Origin: JAVVUJ01 sp964582545
Lineage (GTDB): Bacteria; Bacillota; Clostridia; Peptostreptococcales; Anaerovoracaceae
Length of the DNA: 13,204 bases
Assembly (NCBI GenBank): GCA_964582545.1
Contig: CAZOSB010000046.1
Coordinates: forward strand, 1 to 13,204
Direction of reading: 5' to 3'
Position numbers and translations under genes: made by a program. Shown here in pieces: positions 1 through 7,009 of this stretch; position 1 is the stretch's first letter; the number at the start of each line of letters is the position of its first letter. Below the pieces are notes generated by a model. The model made no database searches, was not told the DNA's origin, and saw only the letters and a program-made list of their open reading frames with translations.

Positions 1-729
1 AACTGGAAAATGTTTAAAACTTCTAAAGAAGCTCAGGAGTTTGCAGATGAATTTAAGGCGATTCTATCTAAAGATAAAAATGACGTGATGGTGGGTATCT
101 GTGCACCTTTTACCCAACTTTCTACCTTGGTAAAAGCTTTTGAAGGCACTTCTGTGAAGGTTGGTGCTCAAAATATGCACTTTGCAGAAAATGGAGCGTT
201 TACTGGGGAAATATCAGGAGCCATGCTGACTGAAATCGGTGTAGATTGTTGCGTCATCGGTCACTCGGAAAGAAGGCAGTATTTCAATGAGACAGATGAA
301 ACCGTCAACAAAAAACTGCATGCGGCTTTCCAACATAAAATTAAACCCATCTTATGTGTGGGTGAAGTTTTGGAGGAAAGAGATGCGGGAAAAGAGTTGG
401 ATGTTGTGAAAACCCAAATGATCGGCGCTTTACAAGGCTTGAGTGCTGAGCAGGTAAAGAACTTAGTGGTGGCTTATGAGCCTGTTTGGGCCATAGGTAC
501 AGGTCGGACTGCTACGCCGGAACAGGCCAATGAAATGTGCGGGTTTATTCGAAAGGTTATCGAGGATTTGTACGGAGATGAAGTTTCTGAGGATGTGATT
601 ATTCAATACGGCGGCAGTGTAAAGCCTGACAATGCTACTGAGCTTATGAATATGGAAGAAATCGACGGAGCTTTGGTTGGAGGGGCAAGCTTAAAGCCTG
701 CTGATTTTATTCAAATTGTAAATTTTTAA
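1..729 (+). CDS. tpiA: Triosephosphate isomerase, 5'-truncated by window edge
   Basis: Interconverts dihydroxyacetone phosphate and glyceraldehyde 3-phosphate in cytosolic glycolysis. The frame is open to base 1 and begins Asn-Trp-Lys-Met, which is the family's N-terminal NWKM motif holding the substrate-binding Asn and Lys. The ATG at position 10 is therefore internal, and roughly the first 8 codons lie upstream of the window. Counting from that ATG, the catalytic His is in VIGHSERR (H85), the catalytic Glu in AYEPVWAIGTG (E157) with loop 6 following, and phosphate-binding loops are IQYGGSVKP (about 198-206) and GALVGGASLKP (about 220-230). The 242 residues seen plus the missing start match the usual length of about 250. 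It is followed 91 nt later by eno on the same strand. No phosphoglycerate mutase gene lies between them, although many clostridia have one there. Identity is certain; only the start is unseen. Confidence 0.97.
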   Translation, partial: NWKMFKTSKEAQEFADEFKAILSKDKNDVMVGICAPFTQLSTLVKAFEGTSVKVGAQNMHFAENGAFTGEISGAMLTEIGVDCCVIGHSERRQYFNETDETVNKKLHAAFQHKIKPILCVGEVLEERDAGKELDVVKTQMIGALQGLSAEQVKNLVVAYEPVWAIGTGRTATPEQANEMCGFIRKVIEDLYGDEVSEDVIIQYGGSVKPDNATELMNMEEIDGALVGGASLKPADFIQIVNF

Positions 730-793
730 GGTTTTCCCAATTAAAGTAAATAGAGAAATACAATTATTTTAGGCTTTCCATCTAGGGAAAACC
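730..793 (+). repeat. Long-loop inverted repeat in tpiA-eno gap
   Basis: The nine bases directly after the tpiA stop (730-738, GGTTTTCCC) are perfectly complementary to 785-793 (GGGAAAACC), with a 46-nt loop. The right arm can instead form a local hairpin, with 775-779 (TTTCC) pairing to 786-790 (GGAAA). The two foldings exclude each other. No T-tract follows, so this is not a standard terminator. It may stabilise or process the tpiA-eno transcript, which is inference. The eno ribosome binding site (GGAGG, 811-815) stays outside both stems. No convincing promoter was seen in this gap. Confidence 0.5.
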
Positions 794-820
794 ATATAAC
801 AAAACATAAGGGAGGTTCGA

Positions 821-2116
821 ATGTCTTATATAGAAGATGTGTTGGCACGTGAGGTGCTGGATTCTAGGGGAAACCCTACGGTAGAGGTGGAGGTATATTT
901 GGAGGATGGCAGCATGGGAAAAGCCATCGTGCCATCAGGAGCATCCACAGGGGCTCACGAGGCTGTAGAGCTGCGTGATGGTGACAAGAGTCGTTATGGA
1001 GGCAAAGGCGTTCTAAAAGCGGTGGATAATGTAAATGAAATTATTGCGGATGAAATCATCGGATTCAATGCTTTCGATCAGGTTGGGTTGGACAAGTTCT
1101 TAATCGAGCTGGATGGAACTCCTAACAAAGGAAAACTGGGAGCTAATGCCATATTGGCTGTATCAATGGCCACTGCTCATGCTGCCGCCGATTCACTGGG
1201 ACTTCCTTTGTTCCAGTATCTAGGGGGAGTAAATGGAAAAACGTTACCCACTCCTATGATGAACATCTTAAATGGTGGAGAACATGCGGATAATACGGTG
1301 GATATCCAGGAGTTTATGGTAATGCCTGTAGGTGCAAAGTCTTTCAGGGAAGCTTTGCGCATGGGAACTGAAATCTTCCATAGCCTCAAGGCCGTACTGA
1401 AAGACCAAGGCATGAATACTGCAGTGGGAGATGAAGGTGGTTTTGCCCCTAACTTAGCTACAAATGAAGATGCTATCAAGGTGATTCTGGAAGCTATTGA
1501 AAAGGCCAATTATAAGCCAGGAACAGATGTGAAAATTGCTTTAGATGTAGCGGCTTCAGAGATGTTTGACAGTGAAAAGAAAATCTACAACCTAAAAGGC
1601 GAAGGCGTTCAAAAAACTGCGGAAGAGATGATTGCCTATTATGAAATGCTAATTTCAAAATATCCAATTATTTCTATTGAAGATGGACTGGCTGAAGATG
1701 ACTGGGAAGGCTGGAAGAAGATGACGGATGCCATCGGTCAAAAGGTGCAGCTAGTAGGAGATGACCTCTTTGTTACAAATACGGAAAGACTGTCTGAAGG
1801 GATTTCTAGAGGGATTGCCAATTCGATTTTGATCAAGGTAAATCAAATTGGAACGCTGACAGAAACCTTTGATGCTATAGAGATGGCAAAGAAGGCCGGA
1901 TATACTGCTATCGTTTCTCACCGTTCAGGGGAAACGGAAGATGTGACCATTGCAGATATCGTGGTAGGGCTCAACGCTGGTCAGATTAAAACCGGTTCTC
2001 TTTCCAGAACAGATAGAATTGCAAAATACAATCAACTCTTAAGATTGGAAGAGCTATTAGGTGACACGGCTATCTATGCAGGTGAAAAAGCTTTTTATAA
2101 CTTAAAAAAAGCATAA
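821..2116 (+). CDS. eno: Enolase (phosphopyruvate hydratase)
   Basis: Dehydrates 2-phosphoglycerate to phosphoenolpyruvate in the cytosol. The protein is 431 residues, the usual length, starting at an ATG five bases after GGAGG (811-815). Visible active-site elements are the mobile loop SGASTGAHEA (39-48), His155 in GGEHADN, the catalytic acid Glu205 in VGDEGGFAPN, Mg-binding Asp242, Glu287 (SIEDGLAEDDW) and Asp314 (GDDLFVTN), the catalytic base Lys339 in ILIKVNQIGT, the SHRSGETED loop (367-374) and Lys390 in IKTGSLSRTDR. The segment around Asp242 reads ALDVAASEM, where I recall a Cys or similar small residue being common before AASE; this is a minor variation. It follows tpiA by 91 nt and is probably co-transcribed with it. 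A strong terminator lies 44 nt after the stop, so this is the last gene of the glycolytic unit. Confidence 0.98.
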   Translation: MSYIEDVLAREVLDSRGNPTVEVEVYLEDGSMGKAIVPSGASTGAHEAVELRDGDKSRYGGKGVLKAVDNVNEIIADEIIGFNAFDQVGLDKFLIELDGTPNKGKLGANAILAVSMATAHAAADSLGLPLFQYLGGVNGKTLPTPMMNILNGGEHADNTVDIQEFMVMPVGAKSFREALRMGTEIFHSLKAVLKDQGMNTAVGDEGGFAPNLATNEDAIKVILEAIEKANYKPGTDVKIALDVAASEMFDSEKKIYNLKGEGVQKTAEEMIAYYEMLISKYPIISIEDGLAEDDWEGWKKMTDAIGQKVQLVGDDLFVTNTERLSEGISRGIANSILIKVNQIGTLTETFDAIEMAKKAGYTAIVSHRSGETEDVTIADIVVGLNAGQIKTGSLSRTDRIAKYNQLLRLEELLGDTAIYAGEKAFYNLKKA

Positions 2117-2160
2117 AAGATATAAATAGCTTTATCTGATTCATTTGGATTTTATCGATC

Positions 2161-2209
2161 AATTATCCTGTTTTGTTAGAAATTCCAAAACAGGATAATT
2201 CTTTTCTTG
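2161..2209 (+). terminator. Rho-independent terminator after eno
   Basis: A perfect 15-bp stem (2161-2175 pairing with 2186-2200) with a 10-nt loop is followed by a T-rich run, CTTTTCTT. The opposite strand has no T-run next to the stem, so it acts on plus-strand transcription and ends the tpiA-eno unit. The stem is mostly A/T with a central CCTG/CAGG. Confidence 0.88.
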
Positions 2210-2235
2210 ATTTCAAGAATATCGTATGATAAAAT
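2207..2235 (+). promoter_or_regulatory. Probable sigma-A promoter of secG (and possibly hppA)
   Basis: TTGATT (2207-2212), a 17-nt spacer, then TAAAAT (2230-2235), preceded by TG at 2227-2228, which gives an extended -10 (TGnTAAAAT). It starts inside the T-run of the eno terminator, so a new unit begins immediately. The predicted start near 2242 gives a leader of only about 26 nt before secG. Confidence 0.62.
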
Positions 2236-2267
2236 CAATTATTAATCTAAATGTAGGAGGGAAAAAA

Positions 2268-2498
2268 TTGAAACTATTTCTGATGATTTTACTTTCTGTG
2301 TCGAGTCTTGTTTTGATTGGTAGTATTTTATTACAATCAGGTAACAGTGCCGGACTTTCAGGTTCTATCGGCGGTGGCGCAGAGCAGCTTTTCGGAAAGA
2401 AGAAAAGTAAAGGGTATGAAGCAATTTTAAGCAAAGTCACGACTGTATGTGCGGTTTTGTTTATCGTTTGTTCTTTAGCTTTAGTTACTATTGAATAG
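2268..2498 (+). CDS. secG: Preprotein translocase subunit SecG
   Basis: Small membrane subunit of the SecYEG protein-export channel. From the TTG start the protein is 76 residues, the normal size: a hydrophobic helix at about 2-21, a Gly/Ser-rich cytosolic loop containing the family signature LLQSGNSAGLSGSIGGGAEQLFG (split here as LLQSGNSAGL and GGGAEQLFGKKK), then a second hydrophobic helix at about 53-74. The TTG at 2268 is chosen because AGGAGG (2256-2261) sits 6 nt upstream. The in-frame ATG at 2226 would add 14 polar residues, has no ribosome binding site and overlaps the promoter's -10. In many Firmicutes secG sits between eno and rnr-smpB; here hppA follows after 104 nt instead. Confidence 0.93.
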   Translation: MKLFLMILLSVSSLVLIGSILLQSGNSAGLSGSIGGGAEQLFGKKKSKGYEAILSKVTTVCAVLFIVCSLALVTIE

Positions 2499-2507
2499 TA
2501 GCTAAAG
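2479..2507 (+). repeat. Inverted repeat centred on the secG stop codon
   Basis: Bases 2479-2492 pair with 2494-2507 over 14 positions with one G-T pair (2485/2501). The secG TAG stop (2496-2498) lies in the right arm. In RNA this would be a long stem with a tight loop. No T-tract follows directly; the nearest T-run is about 20 nt downstream (2526-2530). It could be a weak terminator, an mRNA-stabilising stem or a DNA operator. The role is unknown. Confidence 0.5.
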
Positions 2508-2550
2508 TACATAATTAATTAGCAATTTTTGTATTTATTAGTTAATAGTA

Positions 2551-2570
2551 ATGATGTAAGCTTACATCAT
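2551..2570. promoter_or_regulatory. Perfect 20-bp palindrome upstream of hppA, possible operator
   Basis: The half-site ATGATGTAAG (2551-2560) is followed at once by its exact reverse complement (2561-2570). It lies 32 bp before the hppA start and 15 bp before its AGGAGG (2586-2591). With no spacer and no T-run after it, it looks more like a binding site for a dimeric regulator than a terminator, though RNA could fold it as an 8-bp stem with an AGCU loop. I could not find a convincing promoter beside it. Confidence 0.45.
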
Positions 2571-2602
2571 AAGAAAGTATTAACGAGGAGGAAGAAGAAA
2601 AA

Positions 2603-4630
2603 ATGGATCAATTGGCTATTGTCGCGCCTATTTCTGCTATTATTGCATTAATAGTGGCCTTTTGCTTGTCATCTTGGATCAACAAGGTGGATGAAGGAAG
2701 CGAAAGAATGAAAGAGATTGCGGGATATATCAGAGTAGGTGCTATGGCATTTCTTAGAAGAGAGTACAAGACGATGGCTATCGTAATTGTAGCACTGTTT
2801 TTAATTCTGGGCTTTGGATTACAAAACTGGATTACTGCAAGTCTATATGTAGTAGGTGCTTTATTTTCAGTGTTGGCCGGATATTGCGGAATGCGAGTAG
2901 CTACAAAAGGAAATGTCAGAACTGCTAATGCAGCCAATGAAGGCGGTATGAGCAAAGCTCTTAAAGTTGCTTTCCGAAGCGGCGCCGTAATGGGGCTTTG
3001 TGTGGTAGGGTTAGGACTTTTAGGAGTCGGCGGTATCTTTGTTCTGCTGGGATTAGACAGTGCAGATGTAATCACAGGATTTGGATTAGGAGCATCTTCC
3101 ATGGCGCTTTTCGGACGTGTGGGTGGTGGTATCTATACAAAAGCGGCAGACGTAGGTGCTGACTTGGTTGGAAAGGTAGAAGCTGGTATTCCTGAGGACG
3201 ATCCCAGAAACCCTGCAGTAATCGCAGATAATGTGGGGGACAACGTAGGGGATGTAGCCGGTATGGGTTCCGACTTGTTTGAATCTTATGTAGGTTCCTT
3301 GATTTCTGCCATTGCTTTGGCAGCAATTATTCCAACTGTAGTACCCAAATTTGGACCATCCTTTGAGTTGGATGCATTATTAGGGTCCATATTCCCATTA
3401 GTTCTAGCATCAATCGGAATTATCGCATCCATAATTGGAATCTTCTTCGTTAGAGGAAATGAAAATACCAACCCTGCAGCAGCTTTAAATTTAGGTACAT
3501 ACTTAAGTAGCGTAATCGTTGTAATCTGTGCATTTGTTTTAAGCAAAATGTTCTTTGGAAACTACAATTGCGCCCTAGCTATCGTTGCAGGTCTGGTAGT
3601 AGGAATCGCTATCGGTAAATTAACTGAGGTATATACTTCTGGTGATTATAAATCTGTAAAGAAAATTGCTGAACAGTGCCAGACGGGTCCTGCTACTACC
3701 ATTATCAGTGGGTTTGCAGTGGGAATGCTCTCAACGGTTTGGCCTATATTATTTATAGCATTAGGAATCTATGCTGCAAATGCCTTTGCCGGTCTTTATG
3801 GTATTGCACTTGCGGCAGTAGGGATGCTGTCCACTGCCGGTATGGTAGTAGCTGTAGATGCATACGGTCCTGTTTCTGACAATGCAGGTGGTATTGCAGA
3901 AATGTCAGAACTTCCAAAAGAGGTTCGTGTCATCACCGACAAGTTGGATTCCGTTGGAAATACCACTGCTGCTATCGGAAAAGGTTTTGCTATCGGTTCT
4001 GCGGCACTGACAGCTTTGGCTCTGTTTGCTACTTATTCTCAGATTGCACAGTTAAAAGCTATCAGCTTGCTAAATCCACTGGTAATCGCAGGACTGTTTA
4101 TAGGAGCGATGCTTCCATTCTTATTCTCAGCTTTGACCATGAACTCTGTAGGTAAGGCAGCCAATGAAATGATTGAGGAAGTAAGAAGACAGTTCAGAGA
4201 CGATAAAGGAATCATGGAAGGAACTTCCACCCCTGATTATGCCAGATGTGTAGATATCAGCACAAAGGCAGCTTTAAAGGAAATGGTAGCGCCAGGTTTG
4301 TTAGCAATCGTTGCACCTTTGGCCGTAGGAATCTTAATGGGAACAGAAGCTCTGGGAGGAATGTTGGCAGGATCTCTTGCAGCCGGAGTATTAGTGGCCA
4401 TTATGATGGCCAATGCAGGTGGTGCTTGGGATAATGCTAAGAAATATATTGAAGAAGGTCACTATGGTGGAAAGGGAAGCGAATCTCACAAGGCAGCTGT
4501 AACAGGCGACACAGTGGGAGATCCTTTTAAGGATACATCTGGACCATCCATCAATATTCTTATTAAGCTGATGACCATCGTAGCCGTTGTATTTGCGCCT
4601 TTATTTGTGCAGATTGGCGGACTTCTGTAA
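2603..4630 (+). CDS. hppA: Membrane-bound ion-pumping pyrophosphatase, K+-dependent type
   Basis: Hydrolyses cytosolic pyrophosphate and uses the energy to pump Na+ or H+ out of the cell. At 675 residues it has the family's length, with about 16 hydrophobic segments. Key motifs are GGGIYTKAADVGADLVGK (174-191), the Mg/PPi-binding DDPRNPAVIADNVGDNVGD (199-217), a membrane FESYVGS with Glu227, AVDAYGPVSDNAGG (417-430), and the C-terminal GDTVGDPFKDTSGP (635-648). GNTTAAIGKG (452-461) has Ala at position 456, where K+-independent enzymes carry Lys, so K+ dependence is expected. I cannot decide Na+ versus H+ without alignment. Start: ATG 11 nt after AGGAGG (2586-2591). It lies 104 nt after secG and may share that promoter. 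It suits an anaerobe that saves ATP by using biosynthetic pyrophosphate. Confidence 0.96.
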   Translation: MDQLAIVAPISAIIALIVAFCLSSWINKVDEGSERMKEIAGYIRVGAMAFLRREYKTMAIVIVALFLILGFGLQNWITASLYVVGALFSVLAGYCGMRVATKGNVRTANAANEGGMSKALKVAFRSGAVMGLCVVGLGLLGVGGIFVLLGLDSADVITGFGLGASSMALFGRVGGGIYTKAADVGADLVGKVEAGIPEDDPRNPAVIADNVGDNVGDVAGMGSDLFESYVGSLISAIALAAIIPTVVPKFGPSFELDALLGSIFPLVLASIGIIASIIGIFFVRGNENTNPAAALNLGTYLSSVIVVICAFVLSKMFFGNYNCALAIVAGLVVGIAIGKLTEVYTSGDYKSVKKIAEQCQTGPATTIISGFAVGMLSTVWPILFIALGIYAANAFAGLYGIALAAVGMLSTAGMVVAVDAYGPVSDNAGGIAEMSELPKEVRVITDKLDSVGNTTAAIGKGFAIGSAALTALALFATYSQIAQLKAISLLNPLVIAGLFIGAMLPFLFSALTMNSVGKAANEMIEEVRRQFRDDKGIMEGTSTPDYARCVDISTKAALKEMVAPGLLAIVAPLAVGILMGTEALGGMLAGSLAAGVLVAIMMANAGGAWDNAKKYIEEGHYGGKGSESHKAAVTGDTVGDPFKDTSGPSINILIKLMTIVAVVFAPLFVQIGGLL

Positions 4631-4686
4631 AGCTTACAAAATCAATGATAAAATTTCAATTTTTCACTCTATAAGTAACATTAAAG

Positions 4687-4719
4687 AAGTGCCTAAGCTT
4701 TTGTGCAGAGGCACTTTTT
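4687..4719. terminator. Hairpin terminator between convergent hppA and recN
   Basis: AAGTGCCT (4687-4694) pairs with AGGCACTT (4709-4716) across a 14-nt loop. On the plus strand T's continue to 4719, giving TTTTT. On the minus strand the stem is followed by CTTTAAT, a weaker T-run. It sits 56 nt after the hppA stop and 52 nt beyond the recN stop, so it probably serves both, more efficiently for hppA. Confidence 0.8.
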
Positions 4720-4768
4720 ATGTGTCTACTTTAAATGTTTTATTTAATCGTTTAATCTCAGTAATTGT

Positions 4769-6406
4769 TTACTTGCAGGATGTTTCTATCAGCTCCTTGG
4801 CGTTGTCCAAGGAGGCTTTGGTAATATTCATTCCCCCTAAAAGTCTTGCGATTTCTTCCACCTTCTGATCCTGTGAAAGAGCCGCAATGGTGGTGTGAGT
4901 TGAATTTTCATCAGAAATCTTTTGAATTTGATAATGAAAATCCCCGTAGGCTGCAATTTGAGGGAGATGTGTGATGCATATAATCTGATGATTTTTTGCG
5001 ATTTCTCTAAGCTTTTTACCTACGATGGCGGCGGTGATGCCACTGATACCGCTATCTATTTCATCGAATATCATAGTGGGAATTCTATCATAATCCCCCA
5101 TAATCCTTTTAAATGCTAACATGACTCTGGAAATTTCTCCACCAGAAGCAATTTTTACCAGGGGTTTGGGAACCTCGCCTTTATTGGAACAGATTAAAAA
5201 TTCGCATAGATCAGTTCCGTTTTGTGAATAGTTTGGTTTTTCATCCTTGGTATCCTGTGAGAACTCCACGATAAAAAAAGCATCTTTAAAATTTAAATCC
5301 TGTAGCTCTTTGTTTACCTTTGCTTCCAGTTCCTGAGCGGAAGCTTTTCTTAAAGCACTCAGTTCCTCTGAAGCTTGTGCCAACTCATTTTCAAAAACTT
5401 TAATTTGATCTTCCAATTGAACTTTTACAGTATCAATATTTTCCATGTCCTGCAAACTATTGAAGATTTTTTCTCTGTACTCAAGGATCTCTTCTAAAGT
5501 GCTCCCATACTTTCGTTTCAAGGTTTCTAGCTGATCTGCCCTTTGTATTGCTTCATCCAACTCCTGTGGGGAATAAGATATTTGCTCCATAATTGCCCGC
5601 AATTGGGGTGATAGGTCTTCCAACTTATAATAGCATTCGGATAAACCTTCTTTTACGGAATAAATATCCGGAGAATAGGAGGCAATTTCCTCTAATAGTT
5701 TGAGACTTTTTCCCAGATATTCTGAGGCGGATGGAATCTCACTAAAGAGTAATTCATAGGAGTTCGATAGGTTCTGAGCTATTTTTTCTCCATTTTGGAG
5801 CATTGTAATCTTTTGAGAAACTTCTTCATCTTCCCCTAATTGAAGATTGGCACCGTCTATTTCCGTCAATTCGAAGTGCATAAAATCCTGTTTTCGTGCT
5901 CTTTCGTTAGCATTTTGAATTAAATTTTTCAGCTTTGTCTTAACATCAGCATATTTTTCATAAAGGGAAGCGACTCTTTCTCTTGTTGGGATTAGCGATT
6001 TCTTATCATACATATCGACAAAATTCAAATGGTTTTCGGGATTCAATAAGGATTGGTGGTCATACTGACCGTGAATATCTGCAATTTGTCGGCATAATTG
6101 TTGCAGTTGATTTAAGGTTACCAGCTGATCGTTGATTTTACATAAACTCTTTCCGTTTGCAGAAATTTCTCTGGTAATGATATACTCTTCCCCTTCGTGC
6201 TCTGCAACCATCTGAATGATAGCTTTGGGTTTACCCGTTCGCACAAAAGTGGTGTCGGCACGGCTACCTAAGGCCATGCTGACAGCTTCGATGATGATGG
6301 ACTTTCCGGATCCCGTTTCTCCTGTGAGAATATTGAGACCATTTTCAAAATCGATATCTATGGTTTCGATAATTGCGAAATCTTGAATTCGTAAATGTGT
6401 AATCAT
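4769..6406 (-). CDS. recN: DNA repair protein RecN (SMC-like ATPase)
   Basis: Cytosolic SMC-family ATPase that acts early at DNA double-strand breaks in recombinational repair. The 545 residues give the complete family architecture: N-terminal MxTxLxIxDFAIIE-type start, Walker A GETGSGKS (29-36), the Q-loop-region motif IHGQYDHQSLL (111-121), a coiled-coil region (about 140-365) rich in Glu/Leu/Lys with a central break, ABC signature KIASGGEISR (418-427), Walker B TMIFDEID (444-451) and the H-loop ICITHLPQIAA (476-486). The start ATG is 7 nt after AAGGA. It lies 23 nt downstream of argR in the same orientation, the conserved Firmicute argR-recN arrangement, so it is surely co-transcribed. No LexA-type box was seen upstream of argR. 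It ends facing hppA across a shared hairpin. Confidence 0.97.
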   Translation of the reverse strand: MITHLRIQDFAIIETIDIDFENGLNILTGETGSGKSIIIEAVSMALGSRADTTFVRTGKPKAIIQMVAEHEGEEYIITREISANGKSLCKINDQLVTLNQLQQLCRQIADIHGQYDHQSLLNPENHLNFVDMYDKKSLIPTRERVASLYEKYADVKTKLKNLIQNANERARKQDFMHFELTEIDGANLQLGEDEEVSQKITMLQNGEKIAQNLSNSYELLFSEIPSASEYLGKSLKLLEEIASYSPDIYSVKEGLSECYYKLEDLSPQLRAIMEQISYSPQELDEAIQRADQLETLKRKYGSTLEEILEYREKIFNSLQDMENIDTVKVQLEDQIKVFENELAQASEELSALRKASAQELEAKVNKELQDLNFKDAFFIVEFSQDTKDEKPNYSQNGTDLCEFLICSNKGEVPKPLVKIASGGEISRVMLAFKRIMGDYDRIPTMIFDEIDSGISGITAAIVGKKLREIAKNHQIICITHLPQIAAYGDFHYQIQKISDENSTHTTIAALSQDQKVEEIARLLGGMNITKASLDNAKELIETSCK

Positions 6407-6429
6407 GATTTTTTCCTTATGCTTGGTTG

Positions 6430-6879
6430 CTATCCGATCATTGCAGTAAATTTTTCCATGAGTTCCGGTACATTTTTAGTACTGTCAGCTACCAGCAGAA
6501 TGGTATTATCACCTGCGATGGTACCTAACACATGGGAAATTCCCAGAGAATCAATAGCTTCTGCAGCAGCAGATGCGCAACCGCTTAAAGTTTTTAGCAG
6601 AACAATGTTCTCCGAAGCTGTGACGCTCTGAATGGTCTCCTTAAATATATTGATGAAACGGTCTGAAACGGGATGCTCTGCACTCGTCCCTACGCAGTAC
6701 TTATATCGACCAGAGGAGGATAGAGCCTTAAGGAGATGAAGTTCCTTTATATCCCTGGAAATGGTGGCTTGTGTGGTATCAAATCCGCTCTCCCTGAGCA
6801 AAGCTACCAGCTTGTCCTGAGTTTCTATTTCATAGATTTGAATTAATTCAAGTATTTTATTCTGTCGAGTATTCCTCAT
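6430..6879 (-). CDS. argR: Arginine repressor ArgR/AhrC
   Basis: Hexameric regulator that, with L-arginine bound, represses arginine biosynthesis genes and often activates catabolism. From the ATG at 6879 it has 149 residues, the normal size. It shows an N-terminal winged helix with EIETQDKLVALL (17-28) and the recognition region TTQATISRDIKELHLLK (35-51), then the C-terminal hexamerisation/arginine domain with GTIAGDNTILLV (119-130). The motif has GDN where E. coli and B. subtilis have GDD; I recall GDN in clostridial ArgR, so it is not a defect. The start is chosen because GGAGG (6885-6889) lies 5 nt upstream and aligns with known ArgR starts. An upstream in-frame ATG at 6912 would add 11 atypical residues. 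recN follows after 23 nt. A candidate ARG box in its promoter suggests autoregulation. Confidence 0.95.
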   Translation of the reverse strand: MRNTRQNKILELIQIYEIETQDKLVALLRESGFDTTQATISRDIKELHLLKALSSSGRYKYCVGTSAEHPVSDRFINIFKETIQSVTASENIVLLKTLSGCASAAAEAIDSLGISHVLGTIAGDNTILLVADSTKNVPELMEKFTAMIG

Positions 6880-6944
6880 TTTTTCCTCCGCGAGAAAGGG
6901 AAGGTCCCTCAATTTAGTGCAAATATCGGACTAAGTATAAGTTG

Positions 6945-6973
6945 ATTATACTGTATATAATAACAATAAATTT
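6945..6973 (-). promoter_or_regulatory. Candidate promoter of argR-recN
   Basis: Read on the minus strand, a perfect TATAAT occupies 6950-6945. The position 17 bp further upstream (6973-6968) is only AAATTT, a poor -35. Transcription would start near 6938, leaving a leader of about 60 nt before argR. The weak -35 would fit a promoter governed by a regulator bound there. Confidence 0.45.
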
Positions 6974-6981
6974 ATATTTAT
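6966..6981. promoter_or_regulatory. Possible ARG box upstream of argR
   Basis: ATAAATTTATATTTAT has outer arms ATAAAT and ATTTAT in inverted orientation. This resembles the ArgR operator (wTGAATwwwwATTCAw) with the G/C positions replaced by A/T. It overlaps the presumed -35 of the argR promoter, where a repressor would block polymerase. The region is very A/T rich, so chance similarity is possible. Confidence 0.35.
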
Positions 6982-7009
6982 GCAAGAACTATTTACAAAA
7001 AATTACATT

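Noticed and set aside
1177..1509. Minus-strand open frame of 110 codons within eno.
   Set aside because: Antisense shadow of a highly conserved coding sequence; no ribosome binding site or promoter.
4620..4640. TGTAAAGCTTACA at the hppA stop resembles the centre of the palindrome at 2551-2570, as if hppA were flanked by repeats.
   Set aside because: The similarity covers only about 12 bases with an inserted A and partly encodes the end of hppA. There is no target duplication or other sign of mobility.
6880..7009. GAACTATTTACA (6986-6997) as a second LexA box for argR-recN.
   Set aside because: Only one half-site matches; the second half lacks GTT, and it lies outside the likely core promoter.
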